From the NCBI GenBank assembly GCA_016219015.1, contig JACRCL010000016.1, forward strand, positions 1-64,000: a DNA stretch of 64,000 bases, in the 5' to 3' direction. How positions within the stretch are numbered: the first letter of the stretch is position 1; every line of letters begins with the position of its first letter. A program made the position numbers and the translations under genes. A model generated the notes under the pieces. It searched no databases. It had not been told where the DNA came from and saw only the letters and a program-made list of their open reading frames with translations. Positions 8,131 through 17,066 of the stretch are shown here, piece by piece. The DNA is from Deltaproteobacteria bacterium. GTDB lineage: Bacteria > Desulfobacterota > GWC2-55-46.

Positions 8131-9984
8131 TTGAGTAAAGAGCTAAACCGGACAATGCCTCCTAAAAACCGCATCAACCCGCGCCCGCTTTATCCGTTCC
8201 TCGTCTTCATAACCGCCTTTCTGGCCTACGCGGCGAGCCTGGCGAACGGCTTCGTGGGCGACGACAACTTCATCGTCCTTGCGAACAAGTGGATAACGGA
8301 CTTCAGCCACATCCCGGATATCCTCACCTCGTCCGTCTGGTCCTTTGCCGAGGGGAGCCCCTTGTCCAATTATTACAGGCCAATGATGCACCTCGTGCTC
8401 ATGGCCGGGTACAAGCTTTTCGGCTTCAACGCCTGGGGCTATCACCTCTTTAACGTTATTTTCCACTCGATAAATTCGGTCCTCGTCTTCCTCGTGGCCT
8501 CCCGCCTCCTTAAAGACGAAGACGACGAAAGAGCGCACGGGCTGGCCTTTATCGCGGGGCTTATATTCGCGTTAAATACAATGAACAGCGAGGCCGTATC
8601 CTGGATAGCCGCGGTACCAGAGCTTACCTTTACGCTCTTTTTCCTGCTGTCGTTTTACCTGTACCTGCGCTCTTACGAGAAAGGCAGGGTCAATTACATC
8701 TTCTATATCCTTTCTCTCGCCTCCTTCGCTTTGTCCCTTTTCTGCAAGGAGCCCGCGATAACGCTCCCCGTGGTGATAGCGGCCTATGACATTTTAAAGA
8801 GCGACAAACCAATACTTAAGAGGTTCATTCTCTATATCCCCTTTGCCGCGATAGCCGTCTTCTACCTCGCGGTGAGGGCCTCGGTCCTCGGCGGGGTCGT
8901 GAGCTTCGTGGGCATGAAGTTTACGCCCCTTGATTACATCATGAACATCCCGGTACTGTTCTTGAGGTACGTGCGGAAGTTCATCCTGCCGGTAAACCTC
9001 AACGCCTCATACGTCTTCCACCCGGTAAGGTCGTTTTCAGACCCTCTGGCCGTATATGCGTATATCTTTACGGCCGTCTATCTCGCGGCTATCGTGAGAT
9101 TCCGTAAGAATAGCGCGGTCTCCTTGAGCCTCTTCTGGGCCCTTGTTGCGCTCGCGCCAGCCTTCTACCTCCCGGTGATACCCGGCGGGTTCGCTGAGAG
9201 GTACTTCTACCTGCCCTCGGCGGGCTTTTCGATAATCGGGGCGCTCATTCTGGGGAGGGCCGCCTCATACAGGCCAATAAAAAAAATAGTCCCGGTATTC
9301 ATCGTCATACTCCTCGCGCTCTACGCCTTCGGGGATATAAGGAGGACGCTCACCTGGAGGGACGACTACACGCTCTGGAAAGATACGGTCCTTAAATCCC
9401 CGGACAGCCTCCCGGTCCATCTTAACCTCGCGAGGGCGATGCAGAAGAAAAACGACCTGACCGGCGCCATAGCGGAGCTTAACGAGGTCATCAGGCTCGA
9501 CCGTGATAAATCCGAGGCGTATAACAGGCTCGCCTACATATACAGGGACCTTAACAGGTTCCCGGAGGCGATAGCGAACTTCAAGGAGGTCCTTCGCCTC
9601 GAGCCGGATAACGACAACATCCATTACAACCTCGCGATGGCGTACCAGGCCACAGGCGACCTGAACGCGGCAAAGGCGCATTACGGGCAGGCGATAGCCA
9701 TAAACCCCGCCAACGAAAACGCCCTCTACAACCTCGCGTGGACATATCAGGAAGAGAAGGACTTTGACCGCGCCATAGCCCTGTACAGGCAGGTGCTGAC
9801 GCTCTCCTCAAGTAGTGTAGACGCGCGCTACAACCTGTCTGAAATATATTTCGGGCTTCGCAGGTTCGAGGAGGCAAAGTCCGAGCTCGAAGCGGTCCTC
9901 CGCATAGACCCAAATTATAAGGATACGAGGCTCAAGCTCGAAGCGCTTTCAAACCCTGCCAGGGCACCCCGCAAAAAACCCTAA
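8131..9984 (+). CDS. TMTC-like GT-C membrane protein with TPR tail (paralogue C)
   Basis: 617 residues: about ten membrane segments, then five TPR repeats (roughly residues 430-600) and a basic C-terminus. The acidic pair after the first helix is kept (FVGDD, D44-D45), as are CKEPAITLP and the ERYFYLPSAG loop. The HPLxxESV loop found in paralogue A reads NTMNSEAVSW here, so the HP pair is lost. That divergence may mark a different donor or acceptor. Translation could start at TTG 8131 or ATG 8155, and neither has a good ribosome-binding site. It is the only + strand member of the six. Confidence 0.78.
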   Translation: MSKELNRTMPPKNRINPRPLYPFLVFITAFLAYAASLANGFVGDDNFIVLANKWITDFSHIPDILTSSVWSFAEGSPLSNYYRPMMHLVLMAGYKLFGFNAWGYHLFNVIFHSINSVLVFLVASRLLKDEDDERAHGLAFIAGLIFALNTMNSEAVSWIAAVPELTFTLFFLLSFYLYLRSYEKGRVNYIFYILSLASFALSLFCKEPAITLPVVIAAYDILKSDKPILKRFILYIPFAAIAVFYLAVRASVLGGVVSFVGMKFTPLDYIMNIPVLFLRYVRKFILPVNLNASYVFHPVRSFSDPLAVYAYIFTAVYLAAIVRFRKNSAVSLSLFWALVALAPAFYLPVIPGGFAERYFYLPSAGFSIIGALILGRAASYRPIKKIVPVFIVILLALYAFGDIRRTLTWRDDYTLWKDTVLKSPDSLPVHLNLARAMQKKNDLTGAIAELNEVIRLDRDKSEAYNRLAYIYRDLNRFPEAIANFKEVLRLEPDNDNIHYNLAMAYQATGDLNAAKAHYGQAIAINPANENALYNLAWTYQEEKDFDRAIALYRQVLTLSSSSVDARYNLSEIYFGLRRFEEAKSELEAVLRIDPNYKDTRLKLEALSNPARAPRKKP

Positions 9985-10050
9985 CCAAGCGAAAAGCAAA
10001 AGTTTTTTGGAGCGTCCAGACCGGGGCAAGCCCTGCTGTCTGGGCGGGCT

Positions 10051-10167
10051 TTGAATCTCCCCGCAGCAAGCTGCGGGGAATCTTCGACACATAAGGAAGA
10101 TTTCGATTTCGATTCGCTCGCTAAACCCCGCAGCAAGCTGCGGGGAATGCGCTCGCTATGCGTGTTC
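10051..10167. repeat. Repeat B copy 2
   Basis: A ~117-bp copy in the opposite orientation to the one at 3098. It has two CCCCGCAGCAAGCTGCGGGG hairpins separated by TCTTCGACACATAAGGAAG and a GATTCGCTCGCTAA segment, ending in GCGCTCGCTATGCGTGTTC. It is intergenic, upstream of the promoter of the YHS-domain gene. Confidence 0.8.
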
Positions 10168-10197
10168 AAGGGCTGCCCTGCCTGGAAATAAGCCGTC

Positions 10198-10226
10198 TTG
10201 ACACCCTGCTCTACGAGGCATAGAAT
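10198..10226 (+). promoter_or_regulatory. Sigma-70-type promoter of the YHS gene
   Basis: TTGACA (10198-10203), 17-bp spacer, TAGAAT (10221-10226). It lies about 80 bp upstream of the YHS gene, downstream of a repeat B copy. The match is near consensus with ideal spacing. Confidence 0.65.
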
Positions 10227-10305
10227 AATATTATAAGTGGCTCTATTTCGAGTGCTCCACGGCCCGATAACCGGGCCCGGTATAAGAGGGTATAAGGAGG
10301 GGTTT

Positions 10306-10533
10306 ATGGCAAAGGACCTCATCTGCGGCATGGAAGTCAACGAGAACGGAGCTGAGTTCATGACCCACATCGAGCACGAGACGTATTACTTCTGCTCGAA
10401 GGCCTGCCGGGACAGATTCGAGCTCTCCGAAGGCATCGTCGAGGAGGACGCCGACAAGGGCTTCTTCAGAAGGGCGTTGAACAAGATACTGAAGGAGCCG
10501 GCTGAAAAACCCCGGAAGTGCATCCACCTGTAA
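10306..10533 (+). CDS. YHS-domain metal-binding protein
   Basis: A 75-residue protein that begins directly with a YHS domain: DLICGMEV at the N-terminus and YYFCSKACRDRF ~20 residues later, the Cys-plus-CxxxC pattern of small heavy-metal-binding domains found in copper ATPases and other proteins. The C-terminus has a lone CIHL. The ATG at 10306 is chosen because of the strong AAGGAGG five to six bases upstream; a longer frame from 10237 has no such site. The next gene starts two bases after the stop, so the pair is co-transcribed. It may act as a metal chaperone (inference). Confidence 0.75.
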   Translation: MAKDLICGMEVNENGAEFMTHIEHETYYFCSKACRDRFELSEGIVEEDADKGFFRRALNKILKEPAEKPRKCIHL

Positions 10534-10534
10534 A

Positions 10535-11326
10535 GTGCCAAAGGCCCTTTATCCAGTCATTTTCCTTCTGGCCGTTGCCGCGTTTTTGTATTTCCTTGGC
10601 CCTTTTCCGGGCATTATCGCGGCAGTTGCATTAGTCTGCATAATAATCCTATACAGTCTTGTTAGAGCCTACACCCGCCCATGTGAAGTCCCCGCTGAAG
10701 AGGCCCCAAAGACAAAAGGCATGCCCCTTAACTGGGTAGCGCCGGTCTACGACTGGTATTGCGCGAAGGTTGGGCTCGGGAAAAAATTCAGGCAGAGGAC
10801 CCTTGAGCTTGCCGGGGTAAGGGAAGGCGAAAGGGTCCTCGACGCCGGGTGCGGCACGGGCGTATTGACTCGCATGGCCGCTGCCTTGACAGGGCCTTCA
10901 GGCTATGTTGCAGGAATAGACCCCGCCCCCAGGATGATAGGTGTTGCGAGGAGTAACGCCTCTGCCGAAGGGAGCAGGGCCGAGTTCAGGCTCGGAGTCA
11001 TCGAGGAGTTGCCTTTCCCGGATAACAGCTTCGACTGCGTCCTTTCTTCCTTCATGGCGCACCACCTCCCGCCCGAGGTGAAGCTGAAAGGCTTCGGCGA
11101 GGTCTACAGGGTATTGCGGCCCGGCGGGAGGTTTCTCGTCGTGGATATCGGCAGGCCGTCGAACCCGCTCTGGTGGGCAGCGGTATTCCCGCTCCTTTTC
11201 TGGTCTTTCACAAAGGACCAGATAAGGGGGAGGCTAAACGGGTATTTCCTTGAATCAGGGTTTCCGGAAGTAGAGCAGAAGGGATGGTGGATGGGTTTGA
11301 TAAATTTCTGGCTGGCCCGAAAGTAG
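10535..11326 (+). CDS. Membrane-anchored class I SAM methyltransferase
   Basis: 263 residues with a GTG start just after the YHS stop codon. Two hydrophobic segments (about 5-48) anchor a UbiE/Methyltransf_11-type catalytic domain. The SAM motif VLDAGCGTGVLT is at ~101-112, and VLSSFMAHHLPP and VYRVLRPGGRFLVVD follow. The substrate is unknown. The family methylates small molecules such as quinones or lipids, and the membrane anchor fits a lipid-soluble substrate. The operon partner is the YHS protein. A short repeat B fragment and a repeat C copy follow the gene. Confidence 0.75.
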   Translation: MPKALYPVIFLLAVAAFLYFLGPFPGIIAAVALVCIIILYSLVRAYTRPCEVPAEEAPKTKGMPLNWVAPVYDWYCAKVGLGKKFRQRTLELAGVREGERVLDAGCGTGVLTRMAAALTGPSGYVAGIDPAPRMIGVARSNASAEGSRAEFRLGVIEELPFPDNSFDCVLSSFMAHHLPPEVKLKGFGEVYRVLRPGGRFLVVDIGRPSNPLWWAAVFPLLFWSFTKDQIRGRLNGYFLESGFPEVEQKGWWMGLINFWLARK

Positions 11327-11373
11327 CAGGGTACTGAAAAACTCAAAATGGTATGGGTATGTCAGCCGCAAAC

Positions 11374-11403
11374 ACGATTTCGATTCGCTCGTTATGCGTG
11401 TTC
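11374..11403. repeat. Repeat B fragment
   Basis: About 30 bp matching the end of repeat B (GATTTCGATTCGCTCG then TTATGCGTGTTC) without its hairpins, directly abutting a repeat C copy. It is non-coding. Confidence 0.6.
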
Positions 11404-11407
11404 GACG

Positions 11408-11528
11408 AGGCTGCTCAAAAAGCTCCAGATGCGAGGCGTCGAGAAGCGAGGAATGAGGCGTACTTTTCTGTACGCCGCAGTAACGAGTGACGAAGACAAC
11501 AAAGCAGATGGACTTTTTCAGCAGCCTC
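11408..11528. repeat. Repeat C copy 1
   Basis: A ~121-bp element with imperfect terminal inverted repeats (AGGCTGCTCAAAAAG ... CTTTTTCAGCAGCCT), an internal GGCGTAC...GTACGCC hairpin and a conserved GACAACAAAGCAGATGGAC right arm. Further copies are at 21368, 25980, 26343, 28694, 29794 and 48893. It has no coding capacity and resembles a non-autonomous MITE or a REP-like family. This copy ends six bases from the wecC stop codon. Confidence 0.85.
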
Positions 11529-11533
11529 GGGCG

Positions 11534-12757
11534 TCATAGCCCCCTTGTGTCTATCAAAAGCTTTTCCCTGAGCAGCATCCTGTCGATATTGCGGAACGCG
11601 CGGTGGTCGACGAGTATCACCACAATGTCGGCCTCTTTGAGGCTCTCGTCTATCGTTGAGAGCTCCACCTTCGGCAGCGCTTTAAGCCTATCGGGCAGGG
11701 CCTTCAGGTGAGGCTCCACCACGAGTATCCTTCCCGCCCTGTGCTTCGCGAGCCTTTCCACTATCTCAAGGGCCGGGCTCTCCCTCAGGTCATCTATGTC
11801 GGCCTTGTACGAAAGCCCGAAGCAGGCTATCGTCGGGTCCTTGAAGCGGGCCGCCTTCTTTATTACGTTCGCCGCGACGTACTCGGGCTTGGCGTCGTTC
11901 ACCTCCCTGGCCGTCCTTATTAGGCGCGCCGTGTCCGGGACCGAGTTGACGATGAACCACGGGTCAACGGCTATGCAGTGGCCGCCGACACCGGGGCCGG
12001 GCTTCAATATATTGACCCTCGGGTGCTTGTTCGCAAGGTTTATCAGTTCCCATACGTTGATGCCCATATGGTCGCATATTATCGAAAGCTCGTTTGCGAA
12101 CGCGATGTTCACGTCCCTGTACGCGTTCTCCACGAGCTTGCACATCTCCGCGGTGCGCGCGTTCGTGACATGGAGGTTGCCCTTGACGAACCTTGAATAG
12201 AAGTCCCGCGCCTTCTCCCCGGCCTCTTCAGTAAGCCCGCCTATCACCCTGTCGTTCTGCTCAAGCTCGTAGAGGATCTTCCCGGGCAGGACCCTCTCCG
12301 GGCAGTAGGCGAGCGTTATCTCCCCCTTGAGCTCGGGGCGGAGCGAATAAATATCCTCCGCGACTTTTTCGGTAGTGCCCACCGGGCTGGTCGATTCTAT
12401 GATAACGAGGTCGCCCTTCTTAAGATAAGGCGCGAGGCTCGTAACAGCCGACTCGATATAGGAGATATCCGGCCTGTGCCCCCCTTTTAAGGGAGTTGGC
12501 ACGGCGATGAGGAACACGTCGGCCTTGACGGGCTTCCGGTCGGCCTTGAGGAAGCCGTTCTTTACGACGTAGCTTACAAGGCCTTCGAGGTCCGGCTCGA
12601 CTATGTGTATCTCGCCCTTGTTTATCGTCTCCACGACCGAAGGGTTCACGTCCGTGCCGTGGACGCGTATCCCCTTGCTCGCTATGAGCCCGGCCGTGGG
12701 GAGCCCGATATAGCCGAGCCCCATCACAACTACGTCAGCATCCATTGCCTTTTTCAT
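11534..12757 (-). CDS. wecC: UDP-N-acetyl-D-mannosamine dehydrogenase
   Basis: 407 residues of the UDP-glucose/UDP-ManNAc dehydrogenase family, oxidising UDP-ManNAc to UDP-ManNAcA with two NAD+. The N-terminal Rossmann motif is GLGYIGLPTAG (from G13). The catalytic cysteine lies in GVGGHCIAVDPW (C261). The segment HPRVNILKPGPG is characteristic of WecC rather than UDP-glucose dehydrogenases. It overlaps the wecB stop by four bases (ATGA), so the two steps are translationally coupled. Product UDP-ManNAcA would feed a surface glycan. It is last in the minus-strand operon, followed by a repeat C copy. Confidence 0.9.
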   Translation of the reverse strand: MKKAMDADVVVMGLGYIGLPTAGLIASKGIRVHGTDVNPSVVETINKGEIHIVEPDLEGLVSYVVKNGFLKADRKPVKADVFLIAVPTPLKGGHRPDISYIESAVTSLAPYLKKGDLVIIESTSPVGTTEKVAEDIYSLRPELKGEITLAYCPERVLPGKILYELEQNDRVIGGLTEEAGEKARDFYSRFVKGNLHVTNARTAEMCKLVENAYRDVNIAFANELSIICDHMGINVWELINLANKHPRVNILKPGPGVGGHCIAVDPWFIVNSVPDTARLIRTAREVNDAKPEYVAANVIKKAARFKDPTIACFGLSYKADIDDLRESPALEIVERLAKHRAGRILVVEPHLKALPDRLKALPKVELSTIDESLKEADIVVILVDHRAFRNIDRMLLREKLLIDTRGL

Positions 12758-13866
12758 GACCTCGAAAGCACCTCGATTATCTTATCCGACGCATGGCCGT
12801 CGCCGTAAGGGTTTCTCGCCCTGGCCATGGCGACGTAGGCGTCCCTGTCAGTAAGGAGCCGGGAAGTCTCAGTAACTATCTTATTGAAGTCCGTCCCGAC
12901 CAGCATTGCCGAGCCTTCCTCTATGCCCTCCACCCGCTCGGTCACCTCGCGCATCACGAGCACGGGTTTGCCGAGCGATGGCGCCTCTTCCTGGATTCCT
13001 CCAGAATCCGTAAGCACGAGGTACGACCTCTCCATGAGCCAGATGAGGCGCGGGTAGTCGAGCGGCTCGATAAGGCGGACCCTCTCGCAGCCCTTTAAAA
13101 TAGAATGCACCGGCCCCCTGACATTCGGGTTCAAATGCACGGGATATATTATCTCAACGTCCCTGAATTTTCCAGCTATCTCTTTTAAAGCATGGCATAT
13201 CTCCTCGAAAGGCCTTCCGAAGCTCTCCCTCCTGTGGCCCGTGACGAGGATTATCTTTTTTGAGAGGTCAACGGAGCTGAAGAAATCCTTAAACTCCTCC
13301 TCCCCGCGCGACCTTATCATATCGAGCCCGAGGAAGAGGGCGTCTATCGCGGTATTGCCGACAATGTAGACGCGGTCTTTTATCCCTTCTTTCAGAAGGT
13401 TCTCCCTTGCGAGGTCTGTAGGCGCGAAGTGATAGGAGGCGAGCCGCCCTATGAGGGCCCTGTTGACCTCCTCTGGAAAGGGGGAGTACCTGTTAAAGCT
13501 ACGGAGGCCCGCCTCTATGTGGGCTACGTCTATCTTCTCGTAGTACCCGGCGAGCGCGCCGACAAAGGCCGTGGTGGTATCGCCCTGCACGAAGATAAGC
13601 TCAGGCCTGTACCCTTTAAGCACGCCCTCTATGCCTTTCAACCCCCTGGCGGTTATGTCGAAGAGCGTCTGCCCCGGCGACATGAGGTCCAGGTCGTAAT
13701 CGGGCGTTATATCGAAAAAGGCGAGCACCTGGTCGAGCATCTCCCTGTGCTGGGCGGTTACGCAGCACCTGACCTCGAAGGACGGGTTTGCTTTCATCCT
13801 TTTGATGAGGGGGGCGAGCTTTATCGCCTCTGGCCTTGTCCCGAATATGAAGAGAGTTTTTTTCAA
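12754..13866 (-). CDS. wecB: UDP-N-acetylglucosamine 2-epimerase (non-hydrolysing)
   Basis: 370 residues, the usual length for WecB/MnaA, converting UDP-GlcNAc to UDP-ManNAc in the cytoplasm. Family signatures are GTRPEAIKLAPL at the N-terminus, VQGDTTTAFVGAL, AHIEAGLRSF, and the C-terminal TDSGGIQEEAPSLGKP with REVTERVEG. It lies 17 bp after the TMTC-like gene and overlaps wecC by four bases, giving a two-gene UDP-ManNAcA module at the end of the operon. Confidence 0.92.
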   Translation of the reverse strand: MKKTLFIFGTRPEAIKLAPLIKRMKANPSFEVRCCVTAQHREMLDQVLAFFDITPDYDLDLMSPGQTLFDITARGLKGIEGVLKGYRPELIFVQGDTTTAFVGALAGYYEKIDVAHIEAGLRSFNRYSPFPEEVNRALIGRLASYHFAPTDLARENLLKEGIKDRVYIVGNTAIDALFLGLDMIRSRGEEEFKDFFSSVDLSKKIILVTGHRRESFGRPFEEICHALKEIAGKFRDVEIIYPVHLNPNVRGPVHSILKGCERVRLIEPLDYPRLIWLMERSYLVLTDSGGIQEEAPSLGKPVLVMREVTERVEGIEEGSAMLVGTDFNKIVTETSRLLTDRDAYVAMARARNPYGDGHASDKIIEVLSRS

Positions 13867-13883
13867 CGGCTGCCTTTTTACCT

Positions 13884-15482
13884 TTACAGCCCGTTAAGGA
13901 GCTGCCGGGCCTGTATATTATCCGGGTCTTTCGAAAGTATTTCCTTCAAAACCTCTTCTGAATTTTCCCTCTCGCCCGTCGAGCTGTAGGCCCGGGCAAG
14001 TGCGAGCTTTACTATCGGCGAGGGGTTTTTCTCAAGGCATTTTTTAAGGATATCTATGGCCTCTGCTGTCCTGCCCCCGGTCCCGTACAGGCCGCTCAAG
14101 TTCACGCACGCGGCCGGGTAGCCGGGGTTCAGCCTGATGGCAGAGGCGTATTCGGCCATCGCCCTGTCCGGCATTATCCTGTGCCTGTACTCATCACCGA
14201 GCTTCAGGTGAGCGAGCGGGCTTTCCGGGTCTTTTTTTACGGAATCTTCCCACAGCGTCATGCCGTTCCTCCAGACATAGTTTCTCCTGAAGGAAGTGAC
14301 CGCCAATATCGCTACGACCGCGATGAACAGTATGGGGAGGAGCCTTTTTGCCATAGGGTTAAGCTCATAGAGCCTGTAAAAAGACCAGACCACAAGCAGC
14401 GAGAACGCGACGGTCGGTATGAAGAGGTACCTGTCGGCCCTCAGGGTGCTCGAAGGGAAGATGTTTATGACAGGCGCGAAGGTTATAAGAAACCAGATGA
14501 CCGTGAACGTGACGACACGCCTGCCCTTGAAATAAAAGACTATTGCCACGGCCATTAGCGCAAGGATCAGCAGCGCCGGCAGCAGGGCGGAGGCCTGGAA
14601 TATCGACGAAGGCAGGTCTCCAGCCGTGTAGTTGTAATAGACATTGGAGCTGAAAGGGAAGACCGCCATGCCCAGATACTCCGCAAGGAGCATGACGACA
14701 GTAAGCCCGCGCCTGTAGAGGCCCATGTCGGTAGTAAGGTAGCTCCCTTCAGCGAAGACCCTGTTCACATGGATGTAAAGGACGGAGAGGGCCCCGCTTA
14801 TGACGAAGTACGGGACCTTGTCGAGAATCCTTATCTTTTTTTCATTGAAGCAGATATCGTAAAGGATAAGAAGGACCGGCAGCGTCATGACGAGGGACTT
14901 GGAGAGCATCCCGAGGAGGAAGGCCGCGAGAGAGAGTATGTAGCAGGAGGCCCTGTTCCATTCCGAGCACGCGTACTTTATATACAGGTAAAATGAGGCT
15001 ATGAAAAAGACGAAAGAGAGCGAGTCTTTCGTGGCCGCTACCCATGTAACCGATTCGACGTGCGAGGGGTGGACCGTGAAAAGAAGGGTTGAGAGGAACG
15101 AAAGGAGCCTGTCTTCGATGAGCAGGCAGAGAAAGAAATAAAGTAGCGCGACGGAGAGAATATAAAGAGAGATGTTCAGCAGGTGATAGCCAACCGGGTC
15201 GAGGCCCTGGAGCCGGTATACGACGGCGTGGGCAAGGGTCGTCATCGGCAGGTACTCCTGGAGCTGGTCGGCCTTGTTCGAGATGATATCGTTATAATCG
15301 AATATACGGAGGATGCCGGGAACCGATATGTCCCTCACGCGCTGGTTATCCGTTATATACCTGTTGTCGTCCCAGTAGGTAAGCTCGTTATGGAGGGTGT
15401 TTGAATAGATGACGGCCGCGAGCAGGGCTAAAATAACGACGGATACGGTATTCGATATCGGGTTTGTCTTTACCGCCTTCAT
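13884..15482 (-). CDS. TMTC-like GT-C membrane protein with TPR tail (paralogue D)
   Basis: 532 residues: about ten membrane segments, then three TPR repeats (~430-525). TYWDD (D38-D39), VHPSHVESVTW, SKSLVMTLP and RADRYLFIPT mark the family. The ATG at 15482 is chosen because it overlaps the upstream methyltransferase stop as ATGA; a longer frame would overlap that gene by 33 more bases. The gene sits in an operon with a methyltransferase, two GT2 enzymes and two further paralogues, consistent with a lipid-linked-sugar glycosylation pathway (inference). wecB follows 17 bp downstream. Confidence 0.78.
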   Translation of the reverse strand: MKAVKTNPISNTVSVVILALLAAVIYSNTLHNELTYWDDNRYITDNQRVRDISVPGILRIFDYNDIISNKADQLQEYLPMTTLAHAVVYRLQGLDPVGYHLLNISLYILSVALLYFFLCLLIEDRLLSFLSTLLFTVHPSHVESVTWVAATKDSLSFVFFIASFYLYIKYACSEWNRASCYILSLAAFLLGMLSKSLVMTLPVLLILYDICFNEKKIRILDKVPYFVISGALSVLYIHVNRVFAEGSYLTTDMGLYRRGLTVVMLLAEYLGMAVFPFSSNVYYNYTAGDLPSSIFQASALLPALLILALMAVAIVFYFKGRRVVTFTVIWFLITFAPVINIFPSSTLRADRYLFIPTVAFSLLVVWSFYRLYELNPMAKRLLPILFIAVVAILAVTSFRRNYVWRNGMTLWEDSVKKDPESPLAHLKLGDEYRHRIMPDRAMAEYASAIRLNPGYPAACVNLSGLYGTGGRTAEAIDILKKCLEKNPSPIVKLALARAYSSTGERENSEEVLKEILSKDPDNIQARQLLNGL

Positions 15483-16087
15483 CTCTTTTCTTTTACGCAG
15501 AGCGCCATTGTCCACGGCAGCGGCGTAAGCGCCCTTTCCACGCGGAAGTATTTGCCAAGGAGGGTCAGGAAGCCTTTTTTACCCCACTTCTGTAGATGGC
15601 CCGGCGTGTTGCCGAGGTCCTTTATGTATTTGCCCCGAGCCAGGTTAAGTAGAGACCAGACAGGCTCCCTCGGCACGCTGAAGATGGCGTACTTCCCGGC
15701 GACCCTCTTTATCTCCCTTATGGCGGCATCCGGGTCTTTGAGGTGTTCGAGCACCTCGCAGGCTACCACCATATCGAAGCTACAGTCCCTGTACTTGAGG
15801 TCCGTGGCGCTGCGGACGGAAAATTTTATGCCGGGGTATTCTTTTTTTGCCATGGCGATGACCTCGGGGCTTACGTCGTTCGCCTCGATGTCGAGCTTGG
15901 GCCTGAGCTCTTTGAGAAAATGGGCGACCCTGCCTTCGCCGCAGCCTACCTCGACGAGGCTTTTTATCTCCAGCGGGCCTGTAAGTTCCTTGAGGCTTTC
16001 CATGAACCCGGCAACAAGGTATCTCGCCACCGGGTTTTTGGTATTGTACTTGTCGTAATAGTTCCCGGCAACGTTACCTTCCGTCAT
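15479..16087 (-). CDS. Class I SAM-dependent methyltransferase
   Basis: 202 residues with the SAM-binding motif VEVGCGEGRVAHFL at ~45-58, NDVSPEVIAMAKK, and MVVACEVLEHLKDPDAAIREI (read in two parts). It belongs to the Methyltransf_11/23 type. The substrate is unknown but likely a glycan or lipid-linked sugar given the operon. It overlaps the GT2 gene upstream by 14 bases and the TMTC-like gene downstream by four, so it is translationally coupled to both. Confidence 0.75.
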   Translation of the reverse strand: MTEGNVAGNYYDKYNTKNPVARYLVAGFMESLKELTGPLEIKSLVEVGCGEGRVAHFLKELRPKLDIEANDVSPEVIAMAKKEYPGIKFSVRSATDLKYRDCSFDMVVACEVLEHLKDPDAAIREIKRVAGKYAIFSVPREPVWSLLNLARGKYIKDLGNTPGHLQKWGKKGFLTLLGKYFRVERALTPLPWTMALCVKEKR

Positions 16088-17066
16088 TCCGCCCCACCCC
16101 TTCCTTCCGCCTCCCCTCGCGCCCCTTGAGCTCTATCTCCATCTTCCTTATCCTGAACTGCACGTCTTCTATGAGGCGCCGGTTTACCGAGATAAGGTCC
16201 CCGACGAGGCCGAGGACCATGATATTAAAGCCTATGGTCAGCAGGACCGCCAGCAATATCAAGGACTGTATATGGCCGGCGCCGTGGCCCGTCAGGTAGA
16301 AGTAAAGGAACCTTACGCCTATAATGAGGCCCATTGAGAAGACCGCTGCCCCGAGGTACACGAACGAGGCGAGCGGCTTATGGAACATGAAGATGCGGAA
16401 GATCGTGATTATTGATTTTTTTATATAGTCCGAGACGCTCTTTATGAGCCTCGATTCCCTGAGCTGCGGGTTTACCCTTATCGGGACCGAAGTTATGGCA
16501 ACACCCTTGAGCCCGGCCTGGATTATGGTCTCGAGGGTATAGGTGTATTCGCTGAAGATGTTCATCTTCAGGGCCGCGTCCCTCGATAGCGCCCTGAACC
16601 CGCTCGTTGCGTCCGGGATGTCCGTGCCCGAGACGATTCTTACGACAAGGCTCCCCAGGGACTGGAGCTTCTTTTTTATGAACGAGAAGTGCTCTATCTC
16701 GTTTACCGGCCTCTGCCCCACGACGTAGTCGGCCTTGCCGCCGAGTATCGGGGCTATGAGCTTTTCGATGTCAGAGGCGTTGTACTGGTTGTCGGCGTCG
16801 GTATTGACGATTATGTCGGCCCCGAGCTGCAATGAGGCGTCTATGCCGGCCATGAACGCCGCGGCAAGGCCTTTCCTCTTCGTGAACCTGACGACATGGT
16901 GGACTCCCAATGCCTTCGCGGCCTCGGCGGTGCCGTCGGTGGACCCATCGTCTATGATGAGGTACTCTATCTCGTCTACCCCCGGCAAAGACCTCGGCAG
17001 GTCCTTTATGGTCACCGGGAGGGTATCTTTTTCGTTGAGGCACGGTATCTGGATTATGAGCTTCAT
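16074..17066 (-). CDS. Membrane-bound GT2, polyprenyl-phosphate sugar synthase-like
   Basis: 330 residues. A GT-A domain (IIQIPCLNEKDTLP, IIDDGSTDGT, NTDADNQY, with the D-x-D metal site) is followed by two membrane segments at ~235-310 and a basic tail. This is the architecture of DPM1/GtrB-like enzymes that load a sugar onto polyprenyl phosphate at the cytoplasmic face. It overlaps the downstream methyltransferase and starts within the stop of the TMTC-like gene before it (ATGA). It is therefore the best candidate donor synthase for the TMTC-like proteins of this operon. Confidence 0.82.
   Translation of the reverse strand: MKLIIQIPCLNEKDTLPVTIKDLPRSLPGVDEIEYLIIDDGSTDGTAEAAKALGVHHVVRFTKRKGLAAAFMAGIDASLQLGADIIVNTDADNQYNASDIEKLIAPILGGKADYVVGQRPVNEIEHFSFIKKKLQSLGSLVVRIVSGTDIPDATSGFRALSRDAALKMNIFSEYTYTLETIIQAGLKGVAITSVPIRVNPQLRESRLIKSVSDYIKKSIITIFRIFMFHKPLASFVYLGAAVFSMGLIIGVRFLYFYLTGHGAGHIQSLILLAVLLTIGFNIMVLGLVGDLISVNRRLIEDVQFRIRKMEIELKGREGRRKEGVGRNDGR

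Noticed and set aside
11348-11539. 63-codon open frame downstream of the membrane methyltransferase
   Set aside because: It lies within a repeat B fragment and repeat C; no ribosome-binding site.
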